64,000 nt of DNA from Cellvibrio sp. OA-2007 (GTDB lineage: Bacteria > Pseudomonadota > Gammaproteobacteria > Pseudomonadales > Cellvibrionaceae), in NCBI RefSeq assembly GCF_000953825.1, contig NZ_BBUL01000083.1, positions 40,062 through 104,061 of the forward strand, written 5' to 3'. Under the pieces are notes generated by a model, which did no database searches, was not told the DNA's origin, and saw only the letters and a program-made list of their open reading frames with translations. How positions within the stretch are numbered: the stretch's first letter is position 1; each line of letters opens with the position of its first letter. Position numbers and translations under genes: made by a program. This document shows, in pieces, positions 27,898 through 37,582 of this stretch.

Positions 27898-28326
27898 GCA
27901 AGGGGCCTAAGGGCTGTACGGTTAATAGTTGCTGCGGGATTTTTAGTGGTTAAGGGGATTTTCACATCATTTCAATATATTTATCGCTTTAGTAAACACT
28001 GCGCTTTAATTGACACTCAAAACCCATCTGCCTATCATAGCGGCCTTTTTAAACAGCGCAATTCTCGCAGCAATTATGCTGTTTTTGTGTTGTTGTCACG
28101 CAACGACTGCTGCTTTTATTGAGATGAATGTTCGGCGCATTCGTAACTTGCCAGTTTGGTTTGCGCTGAAACGCTTAATTCTAGGATGGTAAGCATATAA
28201 CTTTGAAACTGGTAGGAAGGTTATCCTTCACTACTTGTCGGAGTCGGGTCGGACTCAAACCAACAGAATAGAAATCAACCACTTGTTTAGGTATATCGCC
28301 TAGGCATTTTTGTTTGTGGAGTAGAA
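27898..28326. other. 429-base leader region before pgi
   Basis: No supported gene. It holds a good sigma-70 promoter far upstream (separate entry), a hairpin plus T run about 40 bases after it (AAACAGC 28051-28057 with GCTGTTT 28078-28084, then TT), and two smaller dyads near pgi: GAAGG-TTAT-CCTTC (28216-28229) and GAGTC-N6-GACTC (28241-28256). Together these look like a long structured 5' leader. A hydrophobic frame of about 60 codons begins inside the promoter and is not credible as a gene. Confidence 0.45.
28010..28038 (+). promoter_or_regulatory. Sigma-70 promoter upstream of pgi
   Basis: TTGACA (28010-28015) and TATCAT (28033-28038) are separated by exactly 17 bases, with a GC-rich AGCGGCC discriminator. 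It lies about 290 bases before the pgi start, so the transcript would have a long leader, or it may drive a small RNA. Confidence 0.6.
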
Positions 28327-30000
28327 ATGACTAACCCTGATGTGCGTCCTACCGATTTGCCCTCGTGGAAAACCCTTGCTGCCCACGCAGCTCAAATGAA
28401 GTCCCAGCACCTGAAAGACTTGTTTGCCGCTGACGATAACCGTTTTGATAAGTTCTCCCTGCAATTATCCACTCTACTGTTCGATTACTCCAAAAATTTA
28501 ATAACCGATGAAACCAAAGCCGCATTGCTCGCGTTGGCGAAGGAGTCGAATGTTGAGAGTTGGCGCGGCAAAATGTTTGCTGCAGAGCACATCAATGCCA
28601 CAGAAGATCGCGCTGTTATGCATGTTGCCCTGCGCGATAAATCCTCCAATCCTATTGTGATTGACGCGGCTGATGCCCGTCCGGCGATTAATGCCGAGCT
28701 AGAGCGTATGCGCAAACTGAGCGAAAAACTGCGTTCAGGCGAGTGGATCGGTTTCACCGGCAAGACCATTACTGACATTGTTAGTATCGGTATTGGCGGT
28801 TCCAATTTAGGCCCGTTGATGGTCTGTGAAGCGCTCAAGGATTACAGCGATAAACGCTTCACCATGCATTTTGTTTCCAATATTGACGGGGTGCAGATTG
28901 CTGAAGTACTCGCTGGCTTGAATCCTGAAACCACCTTATTTGTTATCTCATCCAAAACCTTCACCACCCAAGAAACCATGACTAATGCGCGCACTGCAGA
29001 GCAGTGGTTTATGGCGGCGGCAGGTGATAAGGCGGCAATTGCCAAACATTTTGTTGCGGTATCGACGAATCGCAAGTTGGTTACTGCCTTTGGTATAGCA
29101 GAAGAAAATATTTTTGATATGTGGGATTGGGTCGGTGGCCGCTTCTCGCTCTGGTCGGCCATTGGTTTGCCGATTGTGTTGTCGCTTGGGTACGAGCTGT
29201 TTGATGAGTTGCTGCAAGGCGCTTATGAAATGGATCAGCATTTCCAAACCGCACCGCTGGCGGAAAATGCGCCGGTAATGTTGGCCTTGGTGGGTATCTG
29301 GAACCGCAACTTCCTTGGTTATCCGGCACAGGCGCTGCTTCCTTACGATCAATGCCTGCATCGCTTCCCTGCTTATATGCAGCAAGCGGAGATGGAAAGT
29401 AACGGCAAATCGGTGAACTGGGCGGGCGAACAGATCAGCTACGGCAGCGTGCCCTTGGTGTGGGGCGAGGTGGGGATCAATGGCCAACATGCGTTCTATC
29501 AAATGCTGCATCAGGGGACGGATATTATCCCTGCTGATTTTATTGGTTCGATCGCACCTACAGTGGCGGTAGAAGGGCATCACGATGCGTTGATGGCGAA
29601 CTTCTTTGCCCAGACTCAAGCGCTGATGCTGGGTATTGATGCGGATCAGGTGCGTCGTGAATTAAGTGCCAAAGGCATGAGTCCTGCACGCATCGAAGAG
29701 ATTGTGGAACACAAGGTGCATCGCGGTAATCGCCCCACCAATACATTCTTACTGAACAAGGTCGATGCGCGCTCACTCGGCGCCTTAATCGCGCTTTATG
29801 AGCACAAAATTTTTGTTCAAGGTATCATTTGGCGCATTCATTCATTCGATCAATGGGGTGTAGAGCTGGGCAAAGTGTTGGCCGCCGGTATTCAGCCTGA
29901 GCTGGATCTGGCCAAAGAGACCAATTCCAAGCACGATGCATCCACGCGCAATTTGATCGATTTCTACAAACGCGCCAAAGCGCAAAGTAATCAAGAGTAA
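28327..30000 (+). CDS. pgi: Glucose-6-phosphate isomerase
   Basis: This enzyme interconverts glucose 6-phosphate and fructose 6-phosphate. The 557-residue protein matches the bacterial/eukaryotic long type (about 550). Recognisable are G-I-G-G-S-N-L-G-P (about 155-163) and S-K-T-F-T-T-Q-E-T (about 211-219), which bind the phosphate, and a catalytic Glu in Q-Q-A-E-M-E-S-N-G-K. It is the first gene of a seven-gene run of central sugar metabolism. In an organism using the Entner-Doudoroff route its likely job is to return fructose 6-phosphate to glucose 6-phosphate. A perfect hairpin follows the stop. Confidence 0.97.
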   Translation: MTNPDVRPTDLPSWKTLAAHAAQMKSQHLKDLFAADDNRFDKFSLQLSTLLFDYSKNLITDETKAALLALAKESNVESWRGKMFAAEHINATEDRAVMHVALRDKSSNPIVIDAADARPAINAELERMRKLSEKLRSGEWIGFTGKTITDIVSIGIGGSNLGPLMVCEALKDYSDKRFTMHFVSNIDGVQIAEVLAGLNPETTLFVISSKTFTTQETMTNARTAEQWFMAAAGDKAAIAKHFVAVSTNRKLVTAFGIAEENIFDMWDWVGGRFSLWSAIGLPIVLSLGYELFDELLQGAYEMDQHFQTAPLAENAPVMLALVGIWNRNFLGYPAQALLPYDQCLHRFPAYMQQAEMESNGKSVNWAGEQISYGSVPLVWGEVGINGQHAFYQMLHQGTDIIPADFIGSIAPTVAVEGHHDALMANFFAQTQALMLGIDADQVRRELSAKGMSPARIEEIVEHKVHRGNRPTNTFLLNKVDARSLGALIALYEHKIFVQGIIWRIHSFDQWGVELGKVLAAGIQPELDLAKETNSKHDASTRNLIDFYKRAKAQSNQE

Positions 30001-30033
30001 GTAATCAGCTAGCTGAGAGACAGAAAAACCAAA

Positions 30034-30056
30034 GCGCCGGGCAACGTACCCGGCGC
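30034..30056 (+). terminator. GC-rich hairpin between pgi and edd
   Basis: GCGCCGGG pairs perfectly with CCCGGCGC around a seven-base loop. It is followed by AATTGTG, not a T run, so partial termination or mRNA processing is more likely than full termination. Confidence 0.5.
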
Positions 30057-30114
30057 AATTGTGCGCAAACCCAAGGTTTGCGATAGATACAGCCCCACGA
30101 GCAATGGTATTCCC

Positions 30115-31941
30115 ATGACTGATGTATTGAACACAGATCCACGACTTATTGAAATTACCGAGCGAATTATTAGCCGCAGCCGCGACTCTCGCGCTGCCTA
30201 CCTCGCACGGGTGAATAAATTCCGCCGCAAAGGGCCTGCGCGTCATAATCTGGGTTGTGCCAACCTTGCCCATGGGTTTGCCGCCTGCAATACCGCCGAT
30301 AAAGAGGCGTTGGCCGAAGGTCAGGCAGCTAATATCGGAGTAGTCAATTCCTATAATGAAATGCTTTCGGCGCACGTGCCATACGGTGAGTATCTTGAGC
30401 CGATAAAAGCAGCGGCCAAAGAAATGGGCATGACCGCGCAAATGGCGGGTGGTGTTCCGGCGATGTGTGATGGCGTAACTCAGGGTTTCCCTGGCATGGA
30501 GCTATCGCTGTTTAGTCGCGATGTGATCGCAATGAGTACCGCGATTGCGCTCTCCCACGATATGTTTGACAGTGCTATCTGCCTTGGCGTGTGCGATAAA
30601 ATCGTTCCAGGTTTGATGATTGGTGCGCTGTCGTTTGGCCAGTTGCCCATTATTTTTATCCCCGCAGGTCCCATGACTCCCGGGTTACCTAATGCGGAAA
30701 AAGCCAAGGCGCGCCAATTGTTTGCCGAGGGCAAAGTGGGCCGTAAAGAGCTGTTAGCGGCTGAGAGTGCCTCGTACCACAGTGCGGGCACCTGTACCTT
30801 TTACGGTACGGCTAACACCAATCAAATGTTGATGGAAATCATGGGCATACATCTGCCCGGCAGTACCTTTATCAACCCTTATACGCCCATGCGTGAAGCG
30901 CTTACACGCGCCTCGGTGCACCAGTTGGCACGTATTACCCGCGATGATCCTGTCACTCTTGCCGATATAGTCACCGAAAAATCTATTGTGAATGGCATAG
31001 TGGGTTTGATGGCAACGGGTGGGTCAACTAATCATGCTATGCATATAGTTGCTATCGCTCGCGCTGCAGGCGTATTGATTAACTGGCAGGATTTGTCTGA
31101 CATTTCAGATATAATTCCGCTCATGTGCCGAATCTATCCGAATGGTTTGGCCGATGTAAATCGCTTCCAAGCGGTAGGCGGTATGGGCTTCCTGATGCGC
31201 GAGCTGCGCAACGCCGGTCTGTTGCATGACGATGTTAAAACGGTCATGGGTGGCGCAGGTTTGTCTGCTTATACCAAAGAACCATTCTTGGAGAACGGTG
31301 AAATAATTTGGCGTGACTGCGTGCAGGAAAGCCTTGATGATGCGGTGTTGCGTCCAGTTGCCAAACCTTTCGCCCCAGAGGGTGGCATGCGTTTGCTCAA
31401 GGGCAATATTGGTCGCTCGGTAATCAAGATCTCAGCCGTTAAGCCGGATCATCGCAAAGTGGTTGCCCCTGCAGTTGTGTTTCACAGCCAGGAAGAGTTG
31501 CAATCAGCGTTCAAACGCGGTGATTTAGAGAAAGATTTTATTGCAGTTGTGCGTTTTCAGGGGCCAAAAGCCTGCGGTATGCCGGAGCTGCACAAGCTCA
31601 CTCCACCCTTGGGTGTATTGCAGGATCGTGGTTTTAAGGTCGCGCTCCTGACGGATGGTCGGATGTCGGGCGCCTCTGGTAAGATTCCGGCAGCGATTCA
31701 TATGACACCGGAGGCCTTGGATAACGGCCCTATTGGCCTGATTCGCGACGGCGATATGATTGAGTTGGATGCTGAATCCGGCACCTTACAATTGCTGGTT
31801 AGTGAGGAAGAGCTCAGCGCTCGCCAACCAGCCCAATGTGATTTATCAGCTGTTCACTCTGGCATGGGACGCGAGTTATTTGCACCCCTGCGTGCCACAG
31901 TTGGCTTGGCTGAAGAAGGAGCTACAGTGTTTAACTGGTAA
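30115..31941 (+). CDS. edd: 6-phosphogluconate dehydratase
   Basis: Edd removes water from 6-phosphogluconate to give 2-keto-3-deoxy-6-phosphogluconate, the first committed step of the Entner-Doudoroff pathway, using a [4Fe-4S] cluster. The ATG at 30115 aligns with E. coli Edd ([15 protein letters not shown]) and gives 608 residues. Cluster-ligand cysteines are in the expected places: G-C-A-N-L-A-H-G near 45, M-C-D-G-V-T-Q-G near 120 and [10 protein letters not shown] near 225. The C-terminal domain holds G-R-M-S-G-A-S-G-K. The ribosome binding site is weak. zwf follows after 96 bases. Confidence 0.96.
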   Translation: MTDVLNTDPRLIEITERIISRSRDSRAAYLARVNKFRRKGPARHNLGCANLAHGFAACNTADKEALAEGQAANIGVVNSYNEMLSAHVPYGEYLEPIKAAAKEMGMTAQMAGGVPAMCDGVTQGFPGMELSLFSRDVIAMSTAIALSHDMFDSAICLGVCDKIVPGLMIGALSFGQLPIIFIPAGPMTPGLPNAEKAKARQLFAEGKVGRKELLAAESASYHSAGTCTFYGTANTNQMLMEIMGIHLPGSTFINPYTPMREALTRASVHQLARITRDDPVTLADIVTEKSIVNGIVGLMATGGSTNHAMHIVAIARAAGVLINWQDLSDISDIIPLMCRIYPNGLADVNRFQAVGGMGFLMRELRNAGLLHDDVKTVMGGAGLSAYTKEPFLENGEIIWRDCVQESLDDAVLRPVAKPFAPEGGMRLLKGNIGRSVIKISAVKPDHRKVVAPAVVFHSQEELQSAFKRGDLEKDFIAVVRFQGPKACGMPELHKLTPPLGVLQDRGFKVALLTDGRMSGASGKIPAAIHMTPEALDNGPIGLIRDGDMIELDAESGTLQLLVSEEELSARQPAQCDLSAVHSGMGRELFAPLRATVGLAEEGATVFNW

Positions 31942-31958
31942 CAACCCGTTAAATCCCG

Positions 31959-31991
31959 GACCCCGGACCCATGTTCGGGGTCTTCGTTTTT
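31959..31991 (+). terminator. Terminator-like hairpin between edd and zwf
   Basis: GACCCCG (31959-31965) pairs with CGGGGTC (31976-31982) and is followed by TTCGTTTTTAAA. It is a plausible rho-independent terminator or attenuator after edd. Confidence 0.6.
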
Positions 31992-32037
31992 AAAAAGTAA
32001 ATCCACTTTTCAAGATTCACAAACAGGATTACCCCTC

Positions 32038-33525
32038 ATGCTTGAAGCATTTGATTTTGTCATCTTTGGCGGCGCTGGCGATTTGGCTTTGCGCAAGTTG
32101 ATCCCAGGTCTTTATCGCGCCCATCGTGAAGGCTCGTTGGCTGCAGGTTGTCGCATTATTCCCACTTGTCGCAATCTTCAAATGGTTGCTGAATATAAAG
32201 ACAAAGTGCGTGATGCAGCAGAAAAACACCTCAATGCAGATGAGTTTGATGCTGCAGCTTGGGAGGAGTTTGCCAAATGTTTGGTTCCAGTATTTGTTGA
32301 TATTGCCACTAAAGATGAGCACTGGGATGCTCTGGCGCAATTGCTGAATTCGGGCGGCAATAGCCAGCGCGTTTTTTATCTCTCAACCCCACCTTCTGTC
32401 TTCAGTATTTGCTGTAAGCATTTGCATGAAATGGGGCTGATTACCGATAAGGCGCGTGTAGTGGTAGAAAAGCCGCTCGGTTACGATGCCAAGACTGCCG
32501 AAGAAATTAATAGTCAAATCGCTGAATATTTCCGCGAAGAAGCCATCTTCCGTATCGATCATTATCTCGGTAAAGAAACCGTACAAAACTTGCTGGCTCT
32601 GCGTTTTGCCAATGGCATGTTTGAGCATTTGTGGGACGCTAAATCCATCGACCATGTACAAATCAGTATTTCTGAAACGGTTGGTCTTGAAGGTCGCGCT
32701 GGTTTCTATGATGGTGCTGGTGCACTGCGCGATATGGTACAAAACCATATTCTGCAATTGCTTTGTCTGGTGGCGATGGAGTCACCCAATAAGATGACTG
32801 CTGATCGTATTCGTGCCGAAAAATTAAAAGTATTGGAGAGCTTGCGTCCATTACAAGGCAATACGGTTAAGTACAATACTGTGCGTGGTCAATATGTCGC
32901 GGGTGAAATGGACGGTAAAGCGGTTCCAGGTTATCTCGATGAGTTAGGTCAAGCCAGTAATACTGAAACATTTGTGGCTATTCGTGCCTATATCGATAGC
33001 TCTCGCTGGGCCAACGTACCGTTTTATCTGCGCACCGGTAAGCGCATGAAGCAGCGTTTTGCTGAAATCGTAATTCAATACAAAGATGTTGCGCATCGTG
33101 TCTATCCCGAATCAGCAGGAATTGCCACGCCCAATCGTTTGATTATTCGCTTGCAACCGGAAGAGAGCATTAAAATTATCATGGTCTCCAAAGACTTGGA
33201 GAAGCATGAGACTCACTTGCGTCCGGTGGTATTAAATCTGAACTTTGCCGACACCTACAAAGACTTCTACTCCGATGCCTACAAACGTTTGATGCTGGAT
33301 GCCGCTGCCGGTGACGCCAGCTTGTTTATTCATCGTGCCGAAGTTGACGCGGCTTGGGCTTGGATTGACCCGATTATCGAAGCTTGGCAGCGCCCGGAAA
33401 ACAAACCGCACGGTTATATGGCCGGTAGTTGGGGGCCGCAAGCATCCGCACAATTGATGGCAAGTGATCGCCGTCGTTGGTTCTCTATCGATGAAGTGTT
33501 GTCTGGAGCAGATCAGGAATGGTAA
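32038..33525 (+). CDS. zwf: Glucose-6-phosphate 1-dehydrogenase
   Basis: Zwf oxidises glucose 6-phosphate to 6-phosphogluconolactone with NADP or NAD. The 495-residue length is normal. The N-terminal Rossmann start reads V-I-F-G-G-A-G-D-L-A-L-R-K (about 8-20), and the active-site motif R-I-D-H-Y-L-G-K-E (about 176-184) is intact, with the catalytic His and the phosphate-binding Lys. The gene overlaps pgl by seven bases, so the two steps from glucose 6-phosphate to 6-phosphogluconate are translationally coupled. I looked for a HexR-type TTGT-N8-ACAA operator upstream and did not find one. Confidence 0.97.
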   Translation: MLEAFDFVIFGGAGDLALRKLIPGLYRAHREGSLAAGCRIIPTCRNLQMVAEYKDKVRDAAEKHLNADEFDAAAWEEFAKCLVPVFVDIATKDEHWDALAQLLNSGGNSQRVFYLSTPPSVFSICCKHLHEMGLITDKARVVVEKPLGYDAKTAEEINSQIAEYFREEAIFRIDHYLGKETVQNLLALRFANGMFEHLWDAKSIDHVQISISETVGLEGRAGFYDGAGALRDMVQNHILQLLCLVAMESPNKMTADRIRAEKLKVLESLRPLQGNTVKYNTVRGQYVAGEMDGKAVPGYLDELGQASNTETFVAIRAYIDSSRWANVPFYLRTGKRMKQRFAEIVIQYKDVAHRVYPESAGIATPNRLIIRLQPEESIKIIMVSKDLEKHETHLRPVVLNLNFADTYKDFYSDAYKRLMLDAAAGDASLFIHRAEVDAAWAWIDPIIEAWQRPENKPHGYMAGSWGPQASAQLMASDRRRWFSIDEVLSGADQEW

Positions 33526-34229
33526 GCGAGCGTTTGTTTGAAAGTCGTGCGGAGATGATTGCTGCGCTGCAGGCAGAGTGTGAGTCCGCTTTACGTGAAG
33601 CAATTGAGGATCGCGGTGAGGCAACTTTTATGGTGTCTGGTGGCAGTACCCCAGAGCCACTGTACAAAGCACTGAGCGATGCGGATCTTAACTGGGAATC
33701 TGTCTACGTTGCTCTTGTTGACGAACGCTGGGTTGAGTTTGAACACGACAAAAGCAATGAAGCCTTTACCGTAAAACATCTGATCCAAAATAAAGCGGCT
33801 GTTGCCAACTTGGTCGGCATGAAAAATTCTGCGGCAACCGCAAGCGAAGGTCTTGAAGATTGCGAAGCGGCTTATCAGCAACTGGCGCAACCTTTTGATA
33901 TAACAATTCTGGGAATGGGCTCCGATGGCCACACGGCCTCTTTGTTTCCCCATGCCCAGGGTTTGGATGAGGCGTTAAATCCCGATTCGTCACAATTGTG
34001 CGCAGCGATTACCGCTAACCAAAGTGAAGTGACAGGTGCAATTGTTGAGCGTATGACCTTGTCTTTGGCTGGCTTGCTGCGTTCTAAATCAGTGGTGTTG
34101 TTAATCACTGGCGATGAGAAACTGGCCGTATTGCGCGCAGCGCAAGCTGGGTCAGATGTAAAAGAAATGCCTATACGTGCGGTATTACAGCAGCAAAAAG
34201 TGCCCGTTGTGATTTACTGGGCACCTTGA
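33519..34229 (+). CDS. pgl: 6-phosphogluconolactonase
   Basis: Pgl hydrolyses 6-phosphoglucono-lactone to 6-phosphogluconate. This 236-residue protein is of the DevB/SOL type, not the beta-propeller type of E. coli. It has the family motifs V-S-G-G-S-T-P (about 38-44), V-D-E-R-W-V (about 67-72) and G-M-G-S-D-G-H-T-A-S-L-F-P (about 132-144). The start ATG lies inside the end of zwf. A small hairpin with a U-rich tail separates it from eda. Confidence 0.95.
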   Translation: MVSERLFESRAEMIAALQAECESALREAIEDRGEATFMVSGGSTPEPLYKALSDADLNWESVYVALVDERWVEFEHDKSNEAFTVKHLIQNKAAVANLVGMKNSAATASEGLEDCEAAYQQLAQPFDITILGMGSDGHTASLFPHAQGLDEALNPDSSQLCAAITANQSEVTGAIVERMTLSLAGLLRSKSVVLLITGDEKLAVLRAAQAGSDVKEMPIRAVLQQQKVPVVIYWAP

Positions 34230-34246
34230 TTTTTTACTGAATATTG

Positions 34247-34269
34247 AACTGATCTTCGATCAGTTTTTC
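34247..34269 (+). terminator. Terminator-like hairpin between pgl and eda
   Basis: AACTGATC pairs with GATCAGTT around a three-base TTC loop and runs into TTT. The AT-rich stem suggests a weak terminator with readthrough into eda. Confidence 0.5.
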
Positions 34270-34298
34270 AAATTTTTTTGAACAACGAGGGACATACA

Positions 34299-34934
34299 GT
34301 GGCTTTAACTATCGATCAAATTGTCAGAGTAGCGCCAGTCGTACCCGTTATGGTGGTAGAGCGTATTGAAGATGCTGTGCCTTTAGCCAGAGCGCTTTAT
34401 AACGGTGGTTTAAAAGTATTGGAAATTACTTTGCGTACACCTTGTGCGCTCGATGCCATCAGCGCCATGGTAGAAGACTTGCCCGATGATGCAGTTATCG
34501 GTGCGGGCACCATTATCACCCCGGCAGATTTGGAAAAAGCCGTAAAGGCGGGTTCTACATTTTTGGTAAGCCCAGGCACTACTCCTGCATTAATTGAAGC
34601 CGCTAAAGCCTGCCCGGTTCCCTTACTTGCTGGCGTTGCTACGCCGACAGAAGCGATGAATCTCTATGTGCAGGGTTTTACTCACCAGAAATTCTTCCCG
34701 GCTGAAGCAGCGGGCGGCGTACCTATGTTGAAATCTATTGCTGGTCCATTGCCGCAAATTACTTTCTGCCCAACTGGTGGTATTGATTTGGCTAAGGCGC
34801 CCAGTTATTTGGCTCTACCCAATGTGCACTGTGTAGGTGGCACTTGGATGGCGCCGAAAGAGTTGATGAAAGCAGGGCGCTGGGATGAGATTGAGCGCTT
34901 GGCTCGCGAAGCAGCCAGCTTGCCGCGCGGTTAA
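34299..34934 (+). CDS. eda: 2-keto-3-deoxy-6-phosphogluconate aldolase
   Basis: Eda splits KDPG into pyruvate and glyceraldehyde 3-phosphate, the last step of the Entner-Doudoroff pathway. The GTG at 34299 behind GAGGGA gives 211 residues, close to E. coli Eda (213); a TTG 21 bases upstream would include the ribosome binding site. Catalytic residues are visible: Glu in L-E-I-T-L-R-T-P (about 44-51), G-A-G-T-I near 72, and the Schiff-base Lys in H-Q-K-F-F-P-A-E-A (about 129-137). The phosphate-binding F-C-P-T-G-G-I follows. gap begins 104 bases later. Confidence 0.97.
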   Translation: MALTIDQIVRVAPVVPVMVVERIEDAVPLARALYNGGLKVLEITLRTPCALDAISAMVEDLPDDAVIGAGTIITPADLEKAVKAGSTFLVSPGTTPALIEAAKACPVPLLAGVATPTEAMNLYVQGFTHQKFFPAEAAGGVPMLKSIAGPLPQITFCPTGGIDLAKAPSYLALPNVHCVGGTWMAPKELMKAGRWDEIERLAREAASLPRG

Positions 34935-35038
34935 TCTGAGGGCGCCGCTTGCTGCGCCTTACAAATACAACAAACAGGGCGCAGTTAACAGCGCCTCTAC
35001 AGCAAAAGAATCAGCGAATTTTTACTTAGGAGAATGTA

Positions 35039-36043
35039 ATGATTAGAGTGGCAATTAACGGTTACGGTCGTATCGGTCGCAATGTACTGCGTGCTTTGTA
35101 TGAATCAGGCAAGCGCAGCGAAATTCAAATCGTTGGAATCAACGATCTCGGTGATGCACATCTGAATGCGCACCTCACTAAATACGATTCGGTTCACGGT
35201 GGATTTGGCGGCACTGTGAAATTTGAAGGCGACACTATGTTCGTTAATGGCGATGCGATTCGTATTACCGCTGAGCGCGATCCAGCCAAATTGCCTTGGG
35301 GCGAATTGAATGTTGATGTTGTGTACGAATGTACTGGTATTTTCACCAGCAAAGAAAAAGCCAGTGCTCACCTTGCTGCCGGCGCTAAAAAAGTCATCAT
35401 TTCTGCTCCAGGTACTGATGTAGATGCAACCGTAGTGTTCGGTGTAAATGACAAGGTATTGAAAGCTACCGATACCATTATCTCCAATGCTTCTTGCACC
35501 ACTAACTGCTTGGCGCCAGTGGCAAAAGTATTAAATGATACCTTCGGTATTGTACAAGGTTCTATGACGACCATTCACTCTTACACCAATGATCAGGTGT
35601 TGTCTGATGTGTTTCATAAAGACATTTACCGCGCACGTTCCGCCACCCAATCAATGATCCCAACTACCACTGGCGCTGCCAAAGCGGTAGGTTTGGTGTT
35701 GCCTGAATTGAAAGGCAAGATGGATGGTATTTCTGTGCGCGTGCCTACCATCAACGTTTCTTTGGTTGACTTGAACGTACTGGTAGAAAAAGACGTAAGT
35801 GTTGAAGCAGTAAATGCAGCGATGAAAAAAGCGGCGGAAACTGAAATGCCAGGTGTATTGGCTTATGTAGACGAACCACTGGTGTCTATCGACTTTAACC
35901 ACAACCCACACTCTTCAAACTACGATTCACTGCAAACCAAAGTGTACGGCAAGTGGGTAAAAGTGTTGGCTTGGTATGACAACGAGTGGGGTTTCTCCAA
36001 TCGCATGTTGGACAACACAATTGCATTGATGAACGCTAAATAA
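35039..36043 (+). CDS. gap: Type I glyceraldehyde-3-phosphate dehydrogenase
   Basis: The enzyme oxidises glyceraldehyde 3-phosphate, here produced by Eda, to 1,3-bisphosphoglycerate. The 334-residue protein has N-G-Y-G-R-I-G-R-N (7-15) for NAD, the catalytic Cys in S-N-A-S-C-T-T-N-C (about 150-158), H-S-Y-T-N-D-Q near 180 and [11 protein letters not shown] near the end. It resembles the pseudomonad Gap that accompanies sugar-catabolic genes. A good ribosome binding site (TAGGAG) precedes the ATG. pyk starts 12 bases after its stop, so these two are certainly an operon. Confidence 0.97.
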   Translation: MIRVAINGYGRIGRNVLRALYESGKRSEIQIVGINDLGDAHLNAHLTKYDSVHGGFGGTVKFEGDTMFVNGDAIRITAERDPAKLPWGELNVDVVYECTGIFTSKEKASAHLAAGAKKVIISAPGTDVDATVVFGVNDKVLKATDTIISNASCTTNCLAPVAKVLNDTFGIVQGSMTTIHSYTNDQVLSDVFHKDIYRARSATQSMIPTTTGAAKAVGLVLPELKGKMDGISVRVPTINVSLVDLNVLVEKDVSVEAVNAAMKKAAETEMPGVLAYVDEPLVSIDFNHNPHSSNYDSLQTKVYGKWVKVLAWYDNEWGFSNRMLDNTIALMNAK

Positions 36044-36055
36044 GAGAGCCCCATC

Positions 36056-37501
36056 ATGTTAAGACGTACAAAAATCGTCAGCACTTTGGGTCCAGCGTCT
36101 GAGTCGGCAGAGGTGTTGGAAAAATTAATTCTGGCGGGCGTGAATGTGGTTCGTTTGAACTTCTCGCACGGCTCACCGGAAGATCATAAGCGTCGCGCGG
36201 AAATGGTTCGTGAGCTGGCTGCTAAACACAATCGCTTTGTAGCGGTGTTGGGCGATCTGCAAGGACCAAAAATTCGTGTGGCACGTTTTGCCGAAGGCAA
36301 GATCCACCTTAAAGTTGGCGACAAGTTTATTTTGGATGCCGCCTTGGGGCGTGACGAAGGCAATCAACAACAAGTGGGAATCGACTACAAAGAGTTGCCC
36401 AATGATTGTAAGCCTGGCGATGTGCTGTTGTTGGATGATGGCCGCGTAGTATTAACGGTTGATAAAATCGAAGGTACTCGTATTTACACCACTACTAAAG
36501 TGGCAGGTCCTTTGTCGAACAATAAAGGTATCAACCGTCAAGGTGGCGGGTTAACTGCGCCGGCGCTGACTGAAAAAGATATTGCTGATATCAAAACGGC
36601 GGCTGAAATCGATGTGGATTATCTTGCGGTTTCATTCCCACGCTCTGCAGAGGATATGAATTTCGCGCGCAAGCTAATGGTGGCCGCTGGTGGCCGTGCC
36701 GGTCTGGTATCCAAGGTTGAGCGTGCCGAAGCCGTTGCCGACGACGAAACCCTGGACGGCATTATTATGGCGAGTGACGCTGTAATGGTGGCGCGTGGTG
36801 ACTTGGGTGTTGAGATTGGCGATGCGGCGCTTATCGGTGTGCAAAAGCGAATCATTGCGCGTTCACGTGCGTTGAATAAAACGGTTATCACCGCAACGCA
36901 AATGATGGAATCGATGATTAATAGCCCGCTGCCAACACGTGCAGAAGTGTTTGATGTGGCTAACGCTGTGCTCGACGGTACCGATGCGGTGATGCTCTCG
37001 GCAGAAACCGCCGCGGGTAGTTTCCCGGTAGAAACGGTTGAAGCGATGGTGCGCATTATTCTCGGTGCGGAAAAACATCCTACTGCCAGTTTTGATAACT
37101 ACCGTATGGATCAAGCGTTCAGCAGTATTGATGAGTCAATCGCATTGGCTTCTATGTTTACTGCCAACCACCTGGACGGTGTGAAAGCCATTATTTGTTT
37201 TACCGAATCGGGCAGTACACCACGTTTGATGTCTCGCGTAGGTTCACAATTGCCTATTTTTGCGTTCTCGCGTCATGTGGGTACCCAACGCAAAGTAGCG
37301 TTGTATCGCGGCGTGCAACCCATTGCCTTTGATACTGACAGTGTTCCTTGCGCAGAAGACTTTGTGCGAGCTATCGAGATGTTGAAGGCACAGGGTACAT
37401 TGGTTAATGGTGACCTTGTGATTGTCTCTAGTGGCGATACCACTCTGTTGGGTGGTACCAATACGATGAAGATCTTGCGTGTTGATGACAAAATTATCTA
37501 A
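36056..37501 (+). CDS. pyk: Pyruvate kinase
   Basis: Pyruvate kinase converts phosphoenolpyruvate and ADP to pyruvate and ATP. The 481-residue protein starts [13 protein letters not shown] and has the usual substrate and metal motifs: R-L-N-F-S-H-G (about 34-40), [10 protein letters not shown] (about 247-256) and the T-A-T-Q-M-M-E-S-M segment (about 282-290). The C-terminal allosteric domain is present, so it is the PykA/PykF kind rather than a truncated form. It closes the pgi-to-pyk run and ends at a strong terminator. Confidence 0.97.
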   Translation: MLRRTKIVSTLGPASESAEVLEKLILAGVNVVRLNFSHGSPEDHKRRAEMVRELAAKHNRFVAVLGDLQGPKIRVARFAEGKIHLKVGDKFILDAALGRDEGNQQQVGIDYKELPNDCKPGDVLLLDDGRVVLTVDKIEGTRIYTTTKVAGPLSNNKGINRQGGGLTAPALTEKDIADIKTAAEIDVDYLAVSFPRSAEDMNFARKLMVAAGGRAGLVSKVERAEAVADDETLDGIIMASDAVMVARGDLGVEIGDAALIGVQKRIIARSRALNKTVITATQMMESMINSPLPTRAEVFDVANAVLDGTDAVMLSAETAAGSFPVETVEAMVRIILGAEKHPTASFDNYRMDQAFSSIDESIALASMFTANHLDGVKAIICFTESGSTPRLMSRVGSQLPIFAFSRHVGTQRKVALYRGVQPIAFDTDSVPCAEDFVRAIEMLKAQGTLVNGDLVIVSSGDTTLLGGTNTMKILRVDDKII

Positions 37502-37515
37502 TTGAAGATAATGAG

Positions 37516-37546
37516 AAAAAACGGCAGCTAGTCTGCCGTTTTTTTT
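37516..37546 (+). terminator. Rho-independent terminator after pyk
   Basis: A-tract, ACGGCAG (37521-37527), CTAGT loop, CTGCCGT (37533-37539) and eight T residues. This is a textbook terminator that can also act in the other orientation. It marks the end of the Entner-Doudoroff/glycolysis block. Confidence 0.95.
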
Positions 37547-37582
37547 GCCCAAAATTTATTTTTGTTATTGGAGTTTATTGCG

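Noticed and set aside
28010..28192. Hydrophobic 60-codon frame upstream of pgi
   Set aside because: Its start codon lies inside the -35 element of a good promoter, so it cannot be translated from that transcript.
28200..28326. HexR operator in front of the sugar-catabolic genes
   Set aside because: No TTGT-N7-8-ACAA palindrome was found before pgi, edd, zwf or gap.
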